Source: Undaria pinnatifida (Eukaryota; Sar; Phaeophyceae; Laminariales; Alariaceae). From it: 64,000 nucleotides of DNA. Below the pieces are notes generated by a model. The model searched no databases, was not told the DNA's origin, and was given only the letters and a program-made list of their open reading frames with translations. Numbering within the stretch: the first letter of the stretch is position 1; each line of letters begins with the position of its first letter. The position numbers were made by a program, and so were the translations under genes. The stretch lies in NCBI GenBank assembly GCA_012845835.1, contig JABAKD010000027.1, positions 1,535,189-1,599,188 on the forward strand, in the 5' to 3' direction. Below are positions 31,441 to 42,066 of this stretch, piece after piece.

Positions 31441-32303
31441 AGGCGCGACCGTGGCCAGTTGACCTTCAAGCCGCCACCGCTTCTCGATAGCTGTCCACGT
31501 TTGGAGGGGTTTATGAGGTTTAAGTCTTTGTTTCTGGGTTGTTCGTGACGTTCTGAGAGTATTGGTCTGTTTTTGGGGCGGTTCTTTTGAAACCGAGAAT
31601 GTTTTCTTTTGCCCTGCCGAACCCCATGCGTAGTGGTTTGGGTAAAACGTTACTGCCTGAGGCGCAGGGTTCGTCGCTTTTTCGTCGTTGTTCAATTTCG
31701 CCCCGCCGACGCCCTCCTCAGCCCAGAGGCGGGGGGCGCCCACGGTACCCTGGTTTGCGCGTAACGTGGTACAGGGTAATGTACAGGCCTCTTTGCCATT
31801 TCTATTTTTGTGTGTGTTGTATTTGTTCTACCTTTTTTTCCGGCCCGACACACACCGGCTGTAGGTGATGCCACCCTTCATCCCGGTTATTTGTCGTTTC
31901 CTCGCCTAACCCCCTGCCATGCCGATGGTCCGCGGGAGGTTCTTGGTATGACTTCTCCCTTGTGCACCTTTTTTGTGGTTGGTTTGTGACAGTAGAGCCT
32001 TTTCTGCCCCCCTCCGCCACACCGGCGGTGTGCAGCAGGTTCTGGAGCTTTTTCGGCGTTTCCCCCACCACACCGGCGGTACGCGGCAGGTTTCGGTGGG
32101 TGGTTTATGCCTTGTTGTAGGGTCTGTTTTTGCTCCACTGCTTTGGTTTGCGTGTTCCTGGCTCCATAGCCAGGCCGTAAGAGGGGTGGGAGTAGATTTT
32201 GAGGAGCCACATCTTCGACTCATCATGGTCTAGTTTGTTGAACCGGAGTTTCCACGAATCTTCCATATTTCTGCATATTATGCGGCTCCTCAGGGTGGGC
32301 CAG
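31440..32303 (+). other. 3' untranslated part of copy A
   Basis: Noncoding tail with counterpart in copy B. It contains two copies of a unit with CCACACCGGCGG and GCGGCAGGTT (32,020-32,095), which can form a GC-rich hairpin, and a purine tract CAGGGTGGGCCAG just before the 3' LTR. The long minus-strand frames here are incidental. Confidence 0.6.
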
Positions 32304-32582
32304 TGGTAAGATACGGCCTCGAAAGGCCTGTGTTTATTTGAATTTAGATAAATTGGCTGGTGTTCGTGTGAAAAAATTGGCGTTTCATATTCGGGATAGT
32401 CAGGAAATAGAACGGAGGCACGTCCCTCCGTTCTCACAAGTCATCCGGAGCTCTGGTGGAATCTAATCAAAAGCTACGTCTCTCCTAAGCTGTAAGGCCA
32501 AGAAAGTGCGTACTCTCCGAGGACCTGCAAAGTTGGCAGAGCTGCAGGGGGCACTCTTACGTCCCTGCCCAATATTATTACA
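32304..32582 (+). repeat. 3' LTR, copy A
   Basis: Begins TGGTAAGATACGGCCTCG after the polypurine tract and ends near TTATTACA. About 279 bp with several small indels against the 5' LTR. The large difference between the two LTRs indicates an old insertion. CTTT follows, matching the four bases before the 5' LTR. Confidence 0.85.
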
Positions 32583-33490
32583 CTTTCCTACATACGCAGG
32601 TCAGCTGACTATTAAGAACTAAATTAAAAAACATTTTGCGAATTGTTCGGGGTTTTGTGGAGAATGAAAGCTGATTTGGCTACGACTATTATCCTGAAAA
32701 CTGGAACTTTACGTAATTTTAGAGTGTGGCAAAAAAACACTAATTGTTCGCGCAGCTCTGGTGATCACGACTGCGGTCAGGTTGTCTTGCATTTCGTCGT
32801 ATTCCGAAAGTTATTGGCTGAAACGCGATTGGACAAACTGTCCTGCACTGAACATACCGAGAAACAGTGTCAACTACTACCATTATTATTGCTGATATGC
32901 ACAATCGAAATAGGAAACTACCCCGAATTTCATAAAAAACCGCAGATAAAGCTGAGTAAACAACGTCGTTCATGTCGCTTACAAACCATGCAACGCGCAG
33001 TTGATATTTAGATCAGTTCTCACCAATCTCACAAAGCAAGGTTAACGAGATAATATGTACTCAGTCTATTACAGACAGGCACCAGCAGCAAGTCGTAAAG
33101 AGGCGGCAGCTATGATGATCGTATTAATTATTATTAATAGCTGTTTTGGTGTGTGACCCGCACTGCAGTGTTGTTGCGGGGGGGGGAGGCGGGGTTAGTT
33201 AAAACAATCCTGAGTCATGATTAAAGGGAAATCCTGTAGATGAAGCCGTACCCGCAAGGGCGTTTTACGATGTGTGTGTGTGTTTCTTTTTTTTTTTCAA
33301 GTTCCTCCTGGGGATCCGGGTAAAAAAAGCTTAAGCTCCATACACTTTCGTTTGTGTACCAGTTTTCGTCCATCTGCAGAACGCAGACTTTGTGTCAACC
33401 TCGCCCCTTCGGTTTAGTCAACACTATAAACTTGCCGGCCTTCTTTGGCTGATCCCAATACGGTTCAACCAAGAAGGTGAGATAGCCACC
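32583..33490. other. Gene-empty stretch
   Basis: No supported gene. A plus-strand frame of 122 codons at 32,643-33,011 is unrecognised. It holds a G-run (33,177-33,188), a (GT)n run (33,271-33,281) and a T-run. Confidence 0.4.
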
Positions 33491-33499
33491 CAGGAATCG

Positions 33500-33880
33500 A
33501 CAGCTCTTTTTGCTCTGATGTGGTTTTTCCTATCGCGGTTCGGTGCGGATCGGTGCGTTTCGTAGAATTTTTACCCTCTTCAAAACCGCACCGCACCACG
33601 CCGTAGGTTTTACAAGTACTGTAAACCGAACCACACCGTGACATTTCCGAATTCTGAAAACCGCACCGAACCGCACCGCAGGATATATCAACCGTATTGT
33701 TTACAACAACATCAGAAACCTGCACCGGACCGCACCGTAAGATTCCCGGTTTCATCAATCCGCATGGAACCACACACCGTAGGAATGCAATTGAATCCGC
33801 ACCGCGCAGTGTGTACCAAGCCAAAAACCGTTAGATCATGTTTTAACGGGGCGGTTTACTTGAAAACGTAGGCAAACCGT
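33500..33880. repeat. AACCGCACCG-type degenerate minisatellite, array 1
   Basis: The words AAAACCGCACCG and AACCGCACCGTA recur at irregular spacing of 35-65 bp on this strand from about 33,580 to 33,860, preceded at 33,535-33,560 by the inverted form CGGTTCGGTGCGGATCGGTG. A second array lies at 37,490-38,180. The minus-strand frame of 119 codons is produced by the repeat (VRCGF words). Confidence 0.65.
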
Positions 33881-34204
33881 GGTTCCATCGACCGTGGAGC
33901 CGTGCTATTGGGTCATGGTTTTGTACGGTTCATCACAATTTGTCCACGTTTGGCGTCCAACGTGTACGTCCAAAATAAGTGTTCCGGCTACGAGTATTAC
34001 CTGGTTGCCTAACTACACAATACAAGTAGGCACGGCGGTTTATCATATACTCCGGAGTACCAGCCACCAGGTTACGTCTGTCACACACACACACTCACAC
34101 TGAATTATTACCCGGTGGTAAATGTCATACGGGTACGACCCGACCGTATGTCTGATGATACCATGGATGGTACGACACAGACCCACTGCAGCTGCTGTTG
34201 TAGG
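33881..34204. other. Gene-empty stretch
   Basis: No gene seen. A (CA)n run sits at 34,083-34,098. Confidence 0.4.
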
Positions 34205-34910
34205 TATTTCATCAAAACTCATGTTCGCACGCTGTGTGTAATACTCCGATCGCGCGTATTACGGGTTGTGTCGGATATAGGTCGGCGACTCCCCTTGGAA
34301 CTACAATAATATAAGTGTAGATTGTACCAGGGTCAACAGCGTGGTGTTAACCAATCGGTTCGCGGAAACCATAAAACCCGTTTCTGAGGGGGACCAAATC
34401 CGACAGCTAGCAGCTGTGGAAGGAAAGATAAGTTTATATCAAATATATCATGCAAGTCGTACAACCGGTGAGGAGAGGGCGGATATTTTTCAAGGCGTGG
34501 GGGCCGGGGGCGGGGGGAGGGGCGGGGTAGTGGAGGAGGGGGGGGACTCAACCTGTGCAGCAGCTATAAACCGTTGAAGGGGGCAAGTCTGACGGTTATT
34601 AGAGGGATGCATCAGTTTATTATATATGTCCTGTACATCGTACAACCGGTGAGCACCAGTTTATCATGTATTTCCTGTACATCGTACAACCGGTCAAGAG
34701 GGGGGGGGGGTGTTCGAAAGGGGAGGGGGGGGGGGGGGGGGAGGGGGGAGGGCGATTTTTAACCGTTCTAGATCAAATAACTGTAAGCCCGGTGGGAACT
34801 TACCATACGCATGGTGCTAGGTTTAGGCGATGGTGTGGATGTTGAGGAAGGAGGGGGCGTGGAGGGGCTGGGGGGGGGGGTGGCAATGGTGGCGGGGAAC
34901 GCAGGTGGAT
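34205..34910 (+). repeat. DR1 dispersed repeat, full-length-like copy
   Basis: Contains the DR1 landmarks in order: TCAAAACTCAT, TACTCCGATCGCGCGTATTA, GTCGGCGACTCCCCTTGGAA, GGGTCAACAG, ACCCGTTTCTGAGGGGGAC, a CAGTTTATCA...GTACAACCGGT block (here two to three times, 34,608-34,693), a very G-rich tract (34,497-34,752) and GGTGCTAGGTTTAGGCGATG. No open frame of note. The right end (about 34,910) lacks the GGCATGGATGGC block. Confidence 0.75.
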
Positions 34911-35001
34911 GATAGCAAACACTTTACCTGCGTGTTACATGCAGATGCTCAATATTTCAAAGATAATATATGAAGTGGAAGGAAGGAAAGTTGTTACTCG
35001 C

Positions 35002-35321
35002 ATAATTTCATTTTTTGTTCTTGGACACTTCTACTTTCCAGCTTCTGGACAAGCGGTGATCACAGGTGTTCTCTTTCTCCCTCCCGGTTCTTGCCTTCAT
35101 TTTTTCATCGCACATATCGTTCAGCAATCCCACTGCTCGTCGATTTTTCATCGAGTGCTGTGCTAACTCACGCTCTCGCGCTTTCCGCAAGTCAATTTGT
35201 GCACAAAAAACAGTCCCTACGATTTTTTTACGAGCATGCACTCGGGGGGGGTCGAGCTCATGAAGAAACTGACCTACACCAGGCTCGAGGATAACCTAAT
35301 ACGCCACCGGGGCGACCGGCT
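35002..35321 (-). repeat. tRNA-derived SINE, copy on minus strand
   Basis: Read on the minus strand: head GCCGGTCGCCCCGGTGGCG with an A-box-like GGCGTATTAGGTTAT, a B-box-like GAGCTCGACCC, a body with GAGCGTGAGTTAGCACA and CTTGTCCAGAAGCTGGAAAG, and an A-rich tail. About 320 bp. The same body and tail occur at 40,824-41,470, which confirms a dispersed unit. Confidence 0.75.
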
Positions 35322-35679
35322 ATCACGTGACGTTAGCTTTACTTTGATGCTATATATACGGAACAAGTAGTGTTTTCTGGTTATTATCGCGTGAGATAAT
35401 ACGAGTACTACTACGGCGGAGATTTATTCGAACTTGCTGAGGTATACAATGTTTTTTTAGTTCCATTCTCATGACTCGGCAGCACTACGAAACAACCCGA
35501 GCATCAGGCCTGGGCTGGACCTCCGCTGGCCTGCCACATTTATTTACAGGGAAAACACAAAAACTTTCGTACTAACCCGGTAGACCCAAGTAGCCCACTC
35601 CAAAGGTAACACAAAACACTAGTCTAATACAACACTTACTGTTTATGCGTATTGAATTGCACAGATAGATGTCTGGTAT
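35322..35679. other. Gene-empty stretch
   Basis: Nothing recognised between the SINE and a DR1 fragment. Confidence 0.4.
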
Positions 35680-35885
35680 AGTCCCGCTCAATGCGGGTTA
35701 TACAGTTTTCGTGCGGAGGACAAGGTTGACGTCTTAGTACTGTTGACCCTGCCTGGCATTAGCAGGGGAGTCACCGACCTGATGTATCCTTCACAAGGAT
35801 ATAAACACACCCGTAACACGCGCGATCGAAGTATTACACGCAGCTTGCAAAGCTGAGTCTTGGTCAAAAAAACGTTTTGGTCCAT
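35680..35885 (-). repeat. DR1 fragment, minus strand
   Basis: Inverted 5' part of DR1: ACACGCGCGATCGAAGTATT, GACCCTGCCTGGCA and GCAGCTTGCAAA. Only the left third of the repeat is present. Confidence 0.65.
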
Positions 35886-36432
35886 CTCACATGTATTTTT
35901 CTTTTTTTCAAATATAGTATAAACTTCATCTGATATCGATGTCACAACTCAAGTCTATTTTATCTTTCGAAGCATGATTAGCTTGCAAATATGAGTATTG
36001 ACCTGAAATTCGTCAAACTCACGGCTGACGTCCTTGAAAATTAGTTATAATATAATACTAGAGAATGTGCAACGTTTGTTACAACCACGAGAAATAAAAA
36101 ATTAAATACCCTCGGGTAGAAAATAAAAATAGAAGTATACTCGTAACACTGCTGCTGTTCTAGTGCACTGACTCGGAACTCAAGAAGTCCGTGGTTGTGC
36201 TCCCAATGAGCGAACAAGTTAATATTTCTAGTACATAAAACAGCAGCAAGTAGTTAGTAGGGTTCGAGAAATGCCTAATCATGTAATAAGTATTGTCGGA
36301 CATAGAAAGTACCAGAAGAAGCATACCCGTGTGTGGGTGCAATATGTAGCTAGAAATATGGGAACGGCAATTGGGGAAGAGGTGCCGGTCTCCGCGAAGC
36401 CAAGAGAAATTGAGTAGTTCGCAAGATGTTAT

Positions 36433-36469
<37 letters not shown>

Positions 36470-36782
36470 TTGTACTGCCGAACTACACTCCTGCTGTAGT
36501 ATCAAGCAAAACGTTGTTGTCGTGTAGGATGCAAAAAAGATGCTAATGTACCATGTAACTAACATGACAATGTGCAGCATTTACTTAGCGTCACATCACT
36601 ACCACTAAGTCTGGAAAAAAGTACGACGCACCGACCGGACAACCAGGTAGTATACCGTAGTCGCTAAAAAGTAACACAAACGCACATTATTTCATCATCA
36701 CGGGACGCATCGTGCACCTTGCGGAATTTTGAAGTTTGAATCTTTTTTTGCGGACGGTACATATATCAGGTCCTCCCCACCC
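35886..36782. other. Gene-empty stretch with (TAG)n microsatellite
   Basis: No gene recognised. A (AGT)n tract of about 40 bp lies at 36,430-36,470. Confidence 0.5.
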
Positions 36783-37358
36783 CCCCGTTCACTCTTGTGC
36801 AAACGTCCCAACTAAAATTAAATTCTGCCCGAGTAAGAACGCTACCAGGCAGTTGATATTGTCTTTCTAGCCATACATGCCGTAGCTACAATTTATCGCC
36901 CCCCCCCCCGCGCCCCCTCCTTCCCCACCCACCCGCACCATCGCCTAGACATAGCACCACGCGTATAGCAAAGCCCCTACACCTGTGCGACCTAAAGCTG
37001 TTGGAAATCCCCCTCCCCCCCCGCCCTCCCCGCCAAAAAAAAACGCCACTCCTTCGAACACTCTGCACTCTCCTCACTGGTTTTAAGACTTACAGCATAC
37101 ACTTGATAAACTGATGCATTTTTTTCCAACGCTGTTAGTTTTTTTCCCTCTCAAAAACAGGTTTATAGTTTTTGCGCACAGACTGACTAAAGTCGCCCTG
37201 TTGACCCTGGTACAAGCTAAACAGTGGTCCCAAGGGGACTCGCGGACCAAAAATCCTTTATGAGGACACACACCCAGTAAAACACGCGATCGGAGTATCG
37301 CACACAGCTTGCAAATATATATGAGTTTCGACAAAATCTTCAATCTCACACATTCGGA
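36783..37358 (-). repeat. DR1 dispersed repeat, minus-strand copy
   Basis: Carries all DR1 landmarks inverted: ACGCGATCGGAGTATCGCAC (37,277), CCCTGTTGACCCTGGTACAA, CCCCCGCG-rich tract (36,898-36,915 and 37,011-37,030), ATAGCACCACGCGTATAGCA (36,950) and CTAGCCATACATGCCGTAGC (36,869). One of the most complete copies, so it defines the order of the family. Confidence 0.75.
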
Positions 37359-37489
37359 GTGTTTTTTTTTTTTCAATAAATAAATACCATGGTGTAACTG
37401 TTGTTGTAAGCAACTGTAATTAACTGTTGCTGCTGCCAATGATGACTGTCTATAATAGATGAGTAATAAACGACATAAAACCGTGTACG

Positions 37490-38185
37490 CAGCCACGGTT
37501 TGTATAGTACGGCTTTTAAAAACGGTGAACGGTAGAGAAACAGTGTAGAAACAGCGTTTTCGTTCGTGTCCCGGGAAAAAGGGCGAGAACCGTACAAAAC
37601 GCGGTTTGTACGGTTTATTAATACGGCGCGTCGTGGAGAAACAGCGGTTTCGTTAATGCATCAAGAGAAGCTTGAAAACAGTACCAAACCGCGGTTGTGT
37701 ACGGTCCATTCATATGGTGCACAGTGAATGGGAGAAACACGGATGGGATATTGTACGGTTTTTCCTACGGGAATTGGCCCCACACCGTAGCAAAAACCGT
37801 TCAGCGGGGAACCGCACCAAACTGCACCTTGTAGGATATATTATGTCTAAAAACCGCCAAACCGCACCACCATAGACTTCTTGATTAATTTATTTATGAA
37901 AACCGTATCGAACCGCACCATAGGATACATGAAAAAAAGCCGAACCGCATCATACCATCATTGTCGATTTTCAAAACCGCGCCGAACCGCACCGTAGCAC
38001 ATATCACAGCCCTGAATCGCACCGTAAGATTTACAATAATATCCGAAATCCGACCCAAACCGCACCGACCGCCTTCTAAAAACCGCATCGAACCGGGAAG
38101 TAGGATTTTCGATTTGAAATAATGCACCGTGCACGGACAGAAAACCGTAAAGAACCCCGGTAACTACCACCACTCTAGACCTCAT
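37490..38185. repeat. AACCGCACCG-type degenerate minisatellite, array 2
   Basis: Left half carries CGGTTTGTACGGTTTATTAA-type words and inverted pairs (for example CCGTACAAA / TTTGTACGG at 37,590-37,612); right half has AAACCGCACC and GAACCGCACCGTAG words every 30-60 bp (37,810-38,080). Similar to array 1 at 33,500-33,880. Confidence 0.6.
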
Positions 38186-38331
38186 AATGATGGATCAAAA
38201 TGAGGTCCTGCCGAATGTCTTCAGAATCAAGAGTGTTGCGTGATTGGATGTGTCAACCATTTTTCAGTTCCCTTTGATTTTACATAAACAACGCTGAGAG
38301 TGACATGAATATATAAAAAAGATCAGCCTAA

Positions 38332-39088
38332 GGCCATTTCTTATACAGTCGGATCCCGCTAGTCGAAAACGGCCCTTTTCGTCTGGATATTTTTTTTACT
38401 TGGGGATTATTTTGGTCATTCTTCTTATCGTCAGTCGATTCGATTTTGTAGTTTTTGTTCTCTTCCTAGAGGCGGTTGATGTGAGGGAGTAGTGCTGTAC
38501 GGCAGTCAAATCAGTTATAAGCTTTGTGCTTCGCCCTTTCTCCGCGAGCAACGGCTCGACGAATCCTCGTCCCAGCGAGTTGGTGGCTTTGGGCTTAGCC
38601 GAAAGACGCCTAAGCTACGTTCGTGGAGTTGCACTCAGCCGAAAGCCGCCAAAGCTACAGCAGGCGCAACCGTTGTTGGCAGCATGGGATCGGTACCGCG
38701 CGCCGCTGCCGTCGTGTGCTACACGCTGCTGGCGAGCGGAACTAGGAATGCGCCACGCTGATTTACTGCGAGAAGAAACACCAGTAAAAGCCAAGCCAGC
38801 GTCAGCGCCTTGTACGATACTGCAGTGTGGTACCTGGTATGGGTGTGTGGCCGCGTCACCGTGTGGTTGTGTGTTTGTTGGTGGGATGAGCGATGCGATC
38901 GGTTCAAAAAGCAAGTGTAAAACTTTTTCGACTGAGTTTTTGGACTGGATCTCCGCCAGTCGAAATTCTCAGTCGAAAAAAGTTGAGTCGAAAAAGCTCT
39001 TTTTTTGACTCTGTAAGAAAGCTAGATTTGGGCTTCAGTCGAAAAAAAACGTTTTCGACTGACAAATCCGACTGTATAAGAAATGACC
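38332..39088. mobile_element. PIF/Harbinger-like non-autonomous element (MITE), copy 2
   Basis: Left end GGCCATTTCTTATACAGTCG, right end (other strand) GGTCATTTCTTATACAGTCG; 22 of 23 end bases match. Perfect 3-bp target duplication TAA at 38,329-38,331 and 39,089-39,091. The interior is clearly homologous to copy 1 (shared AGGCGGTT, CCGAAAGCCGCCAAAGCTAC, GTGGTACCTGGTATGGGTGT) and has the same CAGTCGAAAA-rich right part. Length 757 bp. No transposase frame. Confidence 0.85.
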
Positions 39089-39091
39089 TAA

Positions 39092-40823
39092 CTTCGTGGG
39101 GAGGTCGCGTAACGCCTGCGTATCGCCAACCTGGTATCGTTTTGCACAACTCCTTACATTGCAGCTCCCCCCCCCCCCCCCCCCCACTATGCCAGCAGCA
39201 ACCGGGCTTCTTGGCGTGGCAGATGATGTAATTGGCGTTTATTGCCCGCTGTTTTTGCTCTCTACATTAGACTCCAAGGTACTGAAGGGAGGGAAACTAC
39301 TCATAAAAAGGATGCTTACAGCATCGACCAAGACAAGTAGCCCCGGGTGTATGGGATGAGCAGTCCGGGTAGGGCGCGCTCGATTTACAACGTCAGAAGC
39401 TGTGCGACGCGATTGCATCATAGCATTGCTCGAGGTGGTGTGCGCTATTTCGAGACGCTTGATGTTGTTTCAGTCGCCGATTGTTTAGTGCCTATACACG
39501 GATCTCAAAGGCCAAGATACTGCCAGTGGATATTGCAGTGGATTGGATGGTACTCCTCAACTAACGCACAATGTCATATACACTAGTATGCACTATTCGG
39601 AGTTTTGTTTTTGGCGATTTGTGGCGCCTCCCGGGACAGATACATGGGTGCCCTTTATCGCGGCGTGCCTCGGTCGCTATCAGAGGCCAGGCAACGAACC
39701 CTGACTCAGTCTAGAACCGGGTGCTTGTTCATAATTAAACAGCGCGTCTCGGTCGCTATCAGAAACCAGGCAACAATCCCTGCCTCAGTCTAGAACCGGG
39801 TGCTTGGTCATAATCAAACAGCGCGTCACAAGGCGACAAGGTCACTCCGCGGCAAAACTCGCTTCTCACCTCGGTGGCCAGCAGGTATTTCTGTGTCAAC
39901 AAGACTACAGCAGTTTTCGATCTCGTCCGTCCCTTAGTCGTTGGATATATCGCTTTCCGTCCTTTGCTCGTACCGTTGCCTTGTCGCAATTTACTCCTTT
40001 CCTTGCCGGGTTTGGGTCCCGGCCGGGAAGGAGGGGGAAAGACGCTGGCGAGGCCACGCGGCCACTTAGCCTGACGGGTGAGTAGCCACAGCAGATAATG
40101 ATCTATGAGGAGGGCTGTTGTTGCTATTGATGTATTATGTGGTAGATCGTGGCCTGTGGCTTACCGTGTTTCGGCTTGCAGCTAAGAGTAAGGTCAGGTC
40201 TAGATCAGGGGAGGACGAAAAAATCATACTCACAATTATTTCAAGAGGCCAGACAAAGCGTGGGGGTTACTATTAATAAAACCAACTAAACAAAAGTTAA
40301 CAAAAAAAACACAAATTTCTCGATTCCCGCATAGATCACAGCGCTCCGATATTCGTTTCATTTTTTTCACCTTTATTTTTAGGAGTGAGTGTGGCTCCGT
40401 TTTCTCTTTCTTGCGTGCTCCCCAATCTACATGAAGATTTCTCGTAGACGGGGAACTTCGAAGGTGAATTGTAGAATTTAAGAGGTCACATGTCGCCCCA
40501 TAGTCGTACTCGGGTGTTTTTCACAATTTTACCCATAACCCTAACCTATTCTGTACCTGGTACGAAATCGAATTCACCGATGAGTGCCCCATAATACTGA
40601 CGTTTCATGTATTGTATGTGTGAAATTATTGGAAAAAACACAACAATGATATGTACCAGGTAGGTATCTATGTCGTACTCGTCGTATTCACATGGCCGAA
40701 CAGACCCTATTCAAGGCGAGCCTTATTATATTGATCAGCTGTGATCAGGGCACTATTAATACGTACCCAGCTCATGGTACGTACACAGCTGTAGTACACA
40801 GTACTACTCGTACTAATGTAGTA
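39092..40823. other. Gene-empty stretch with C-run and 79-bp tandem duplication
   Basis: No supported gene. A run of about 17 C lies at 39,169-39,185. A 79-bp unit is present twice (CTCGGTCGCTATCAGA at 39,669 and 39,748). A TAACCCTAACC telomere-like scrap lies near 40,536. Open frames at 39,804-40,085 are unrecognised. Confidence 0.45.
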
Positions 40824-41470
40824 GTCCGGTCGCCCCGGTAGCGTATCAGGTTATGTGTGTGTGTGTTCTTCACATTAAACCGTTCTTCTACTCGTCGACA
40901 TCCAGCACACCCAGTGTCCGTACTGATTCTTCACCCTAGAAAGATCAGCTCTGTGGTCACAAGCCACGACACAGAGATAATGCATCGTAATGCATTCGAC
41001 AACGCAATGTCATGCCCTAGTACTGGGTACGACAGGCACAACATACATACGTCAGCAACAGAAATACATTGGAAGAGAGAAATACGAAATAAACAAAAAC
41101 AAAAAAAAACAAAAAACAAAAAACAAAAACAAAATAAGAAAACAAATAAAAACAAAGATAAAAATAAAACAAAAATGGTTATCGTCGAGCCTGATATAGG
41201 TCAGTTTCGTGAGTTCGAGCCCCGCCGAGTGCATACTCGTATAAATTCGTTGGGGCTTTTTCTTGTGGACAAATTGTTTTGCGGAAAGCGCGCGAGAGCG
41301 TGAGTTAGCAACACTCGACGAACAATCGACGTTCAGTGGGATTGCTGAACCCTGTGCGCGATAAAAATTGAAGGCAAGAACCGGGGAGGAGAAAGGATGA
41401 CACCTGTGACCACGGCTTGTCCAGAAGCTGGAAAGTGGAAGTGTGTGAAAAAATAAATAAATATTAAATA
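40824..41470 (+). repeat. tRNA-derived SINE, plus strand, interrupted
   Basis: Head GTCCGGTCGCCCCGGTAGCG to CAGGTTAT (40,854), then resumes at 41,177 with GGTTATCGTCGAGCCTGATA, the B-box-like GAGTTCGAGCCC (41,210), the body GAGCGTGAGTTAGCAACACT, CTTGTCCAGAAGCTGGAAAG and an A-rich tail. Removing the insert leaves about 325 bp, the same as the copy at 35,002-35,321. Confidence 0.8.
40855..41176 (+). mobile_element. Retroposed insert inside the SINE
   Basis: A 322-bp segment flanked by the direct repeat GGTTAT (40,849-40,854 and 41,177-41,182), absent from the other SINE copy at the same point. It ends in about 80 bp of A-rich sequence (AAACAAAA words), as expected of an RNA-derived insertion made by LINE machinery. 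The body (40,870-41,085) is not recognised. Confidence 0.7.
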
Positions 41471-41559
41471 GTAGCATTGAAATAGTAGATGATTTCGGAA
41501 GCCGAGTTGACATTTGCCTCTCTGTGACAGCACCTGAGTTTGTGGTGGAGCAACGTGCC

Positions 41560-41725
41560 CAGGTCGTGGGTGTTTTGTCACAAGCTTTGATCTCCTCCAG
41601 CAGGAGCTACAGCGTTTCATCAAGGCCATCAGCGGTTGAGCGAAGGTATGGAGAGCTGTGAGTAGTCTATAGACTTTACCGTGAAATCCGCGGATGTTTT
41701 GCATTTGGTAGCACCATAGCAACAC
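41560..41725 (-). pseudogene. Possible gypsy RT thumb fragment
   Basis: In the minus-strand frame 41,333-41,725 the first 55 residues include NIRGFHGKVYR and LHTFAQPLMALMKRC, which resemble the segment after the palm of gypsy reverse transcriptases ('lrsFLG...YYRrFi...a.PL..Llkk'). Nothing else of an RT is present nearby, and the rest of the frame runs into the SINE. Fragment of an otherwise absent element, or chance. Confidence 0.35.
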
Positions 41726-41924
41726 TTCTATTCATAACTATCAGCATACCAGTCTCCTTTTGTTGGCATCGTGCAGCACCATTACAGTACAATATCATTT
41801 GCGCGTCGTAAATGACAGATGAGCCGTGGGTTATTATGCTGTAAGGCATCGTGCGATAACGGGCCACTTTCAGCGTCAGGTTGTTTTCAGTATACTTCGT
41901 ATCGGATCAGAGTCACTGACGCGG

Positions 41925-41965
41925 TTGCCGAGTGGCTGTGACATCCTACACATCATTTTTTGATC
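41925..41965 (+). other. tRNA-like 5' half
   Basis: GACGCGGTTGCCGAGTGGCT resembles the acceptor strand and D-arm of eukaryotic tRNA-Ser/Leu, including an A box (TGCCGAGTGG). No B box or closing stem follows. Probably a SINE head or tRNA fragment. Confidence 0.3.
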
Positions 41966-42066
41966 AAAAATTAGGTACGTACATGTGGGAGGAGTGCGTA
42001 CGGAAACCGCTATTTATTGAAAAAAACAAAGAGAAACGGCCTACAGGGTGGCAAGGCACAGGCCAA

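Larger units (their letters stand above)
19721..32582 (+). mobile_element. Ty3/gypsy-type chromovirus-like element with NADAR domain, copy A (older)
   Basis: A 12.9-kb LTR element. LTRs at 19,721-19,989 and 32,304-32,582, target duplication CTTT on both sides (19,717-19,720 and 32,583-32,586). Order inside: leader with tandem repeats, Gag, CCHC knuckle, linker, three ~230-bp repeats, NADAR, RT end and RNase H, 36-bp repeats, integrase, chromodomain, C-terminal module, 3' leader. Integrase after RNase H marks the gypsy class. RT fingers and palm are absent. The two LTRs are clearly diverged and every coding part has stops, so this is an old, dead copy. Copy B (47,733-61,088) has the same order and supplies the comparison for each part. 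Confidence 0.9.

Noticed and set aside
33580-33860. CRISPR-like short repeats with spacers
   Set aside because: Repeat words vary, spacing is irregular, no cas genes, and the surroundings are eukaryotic transposons.
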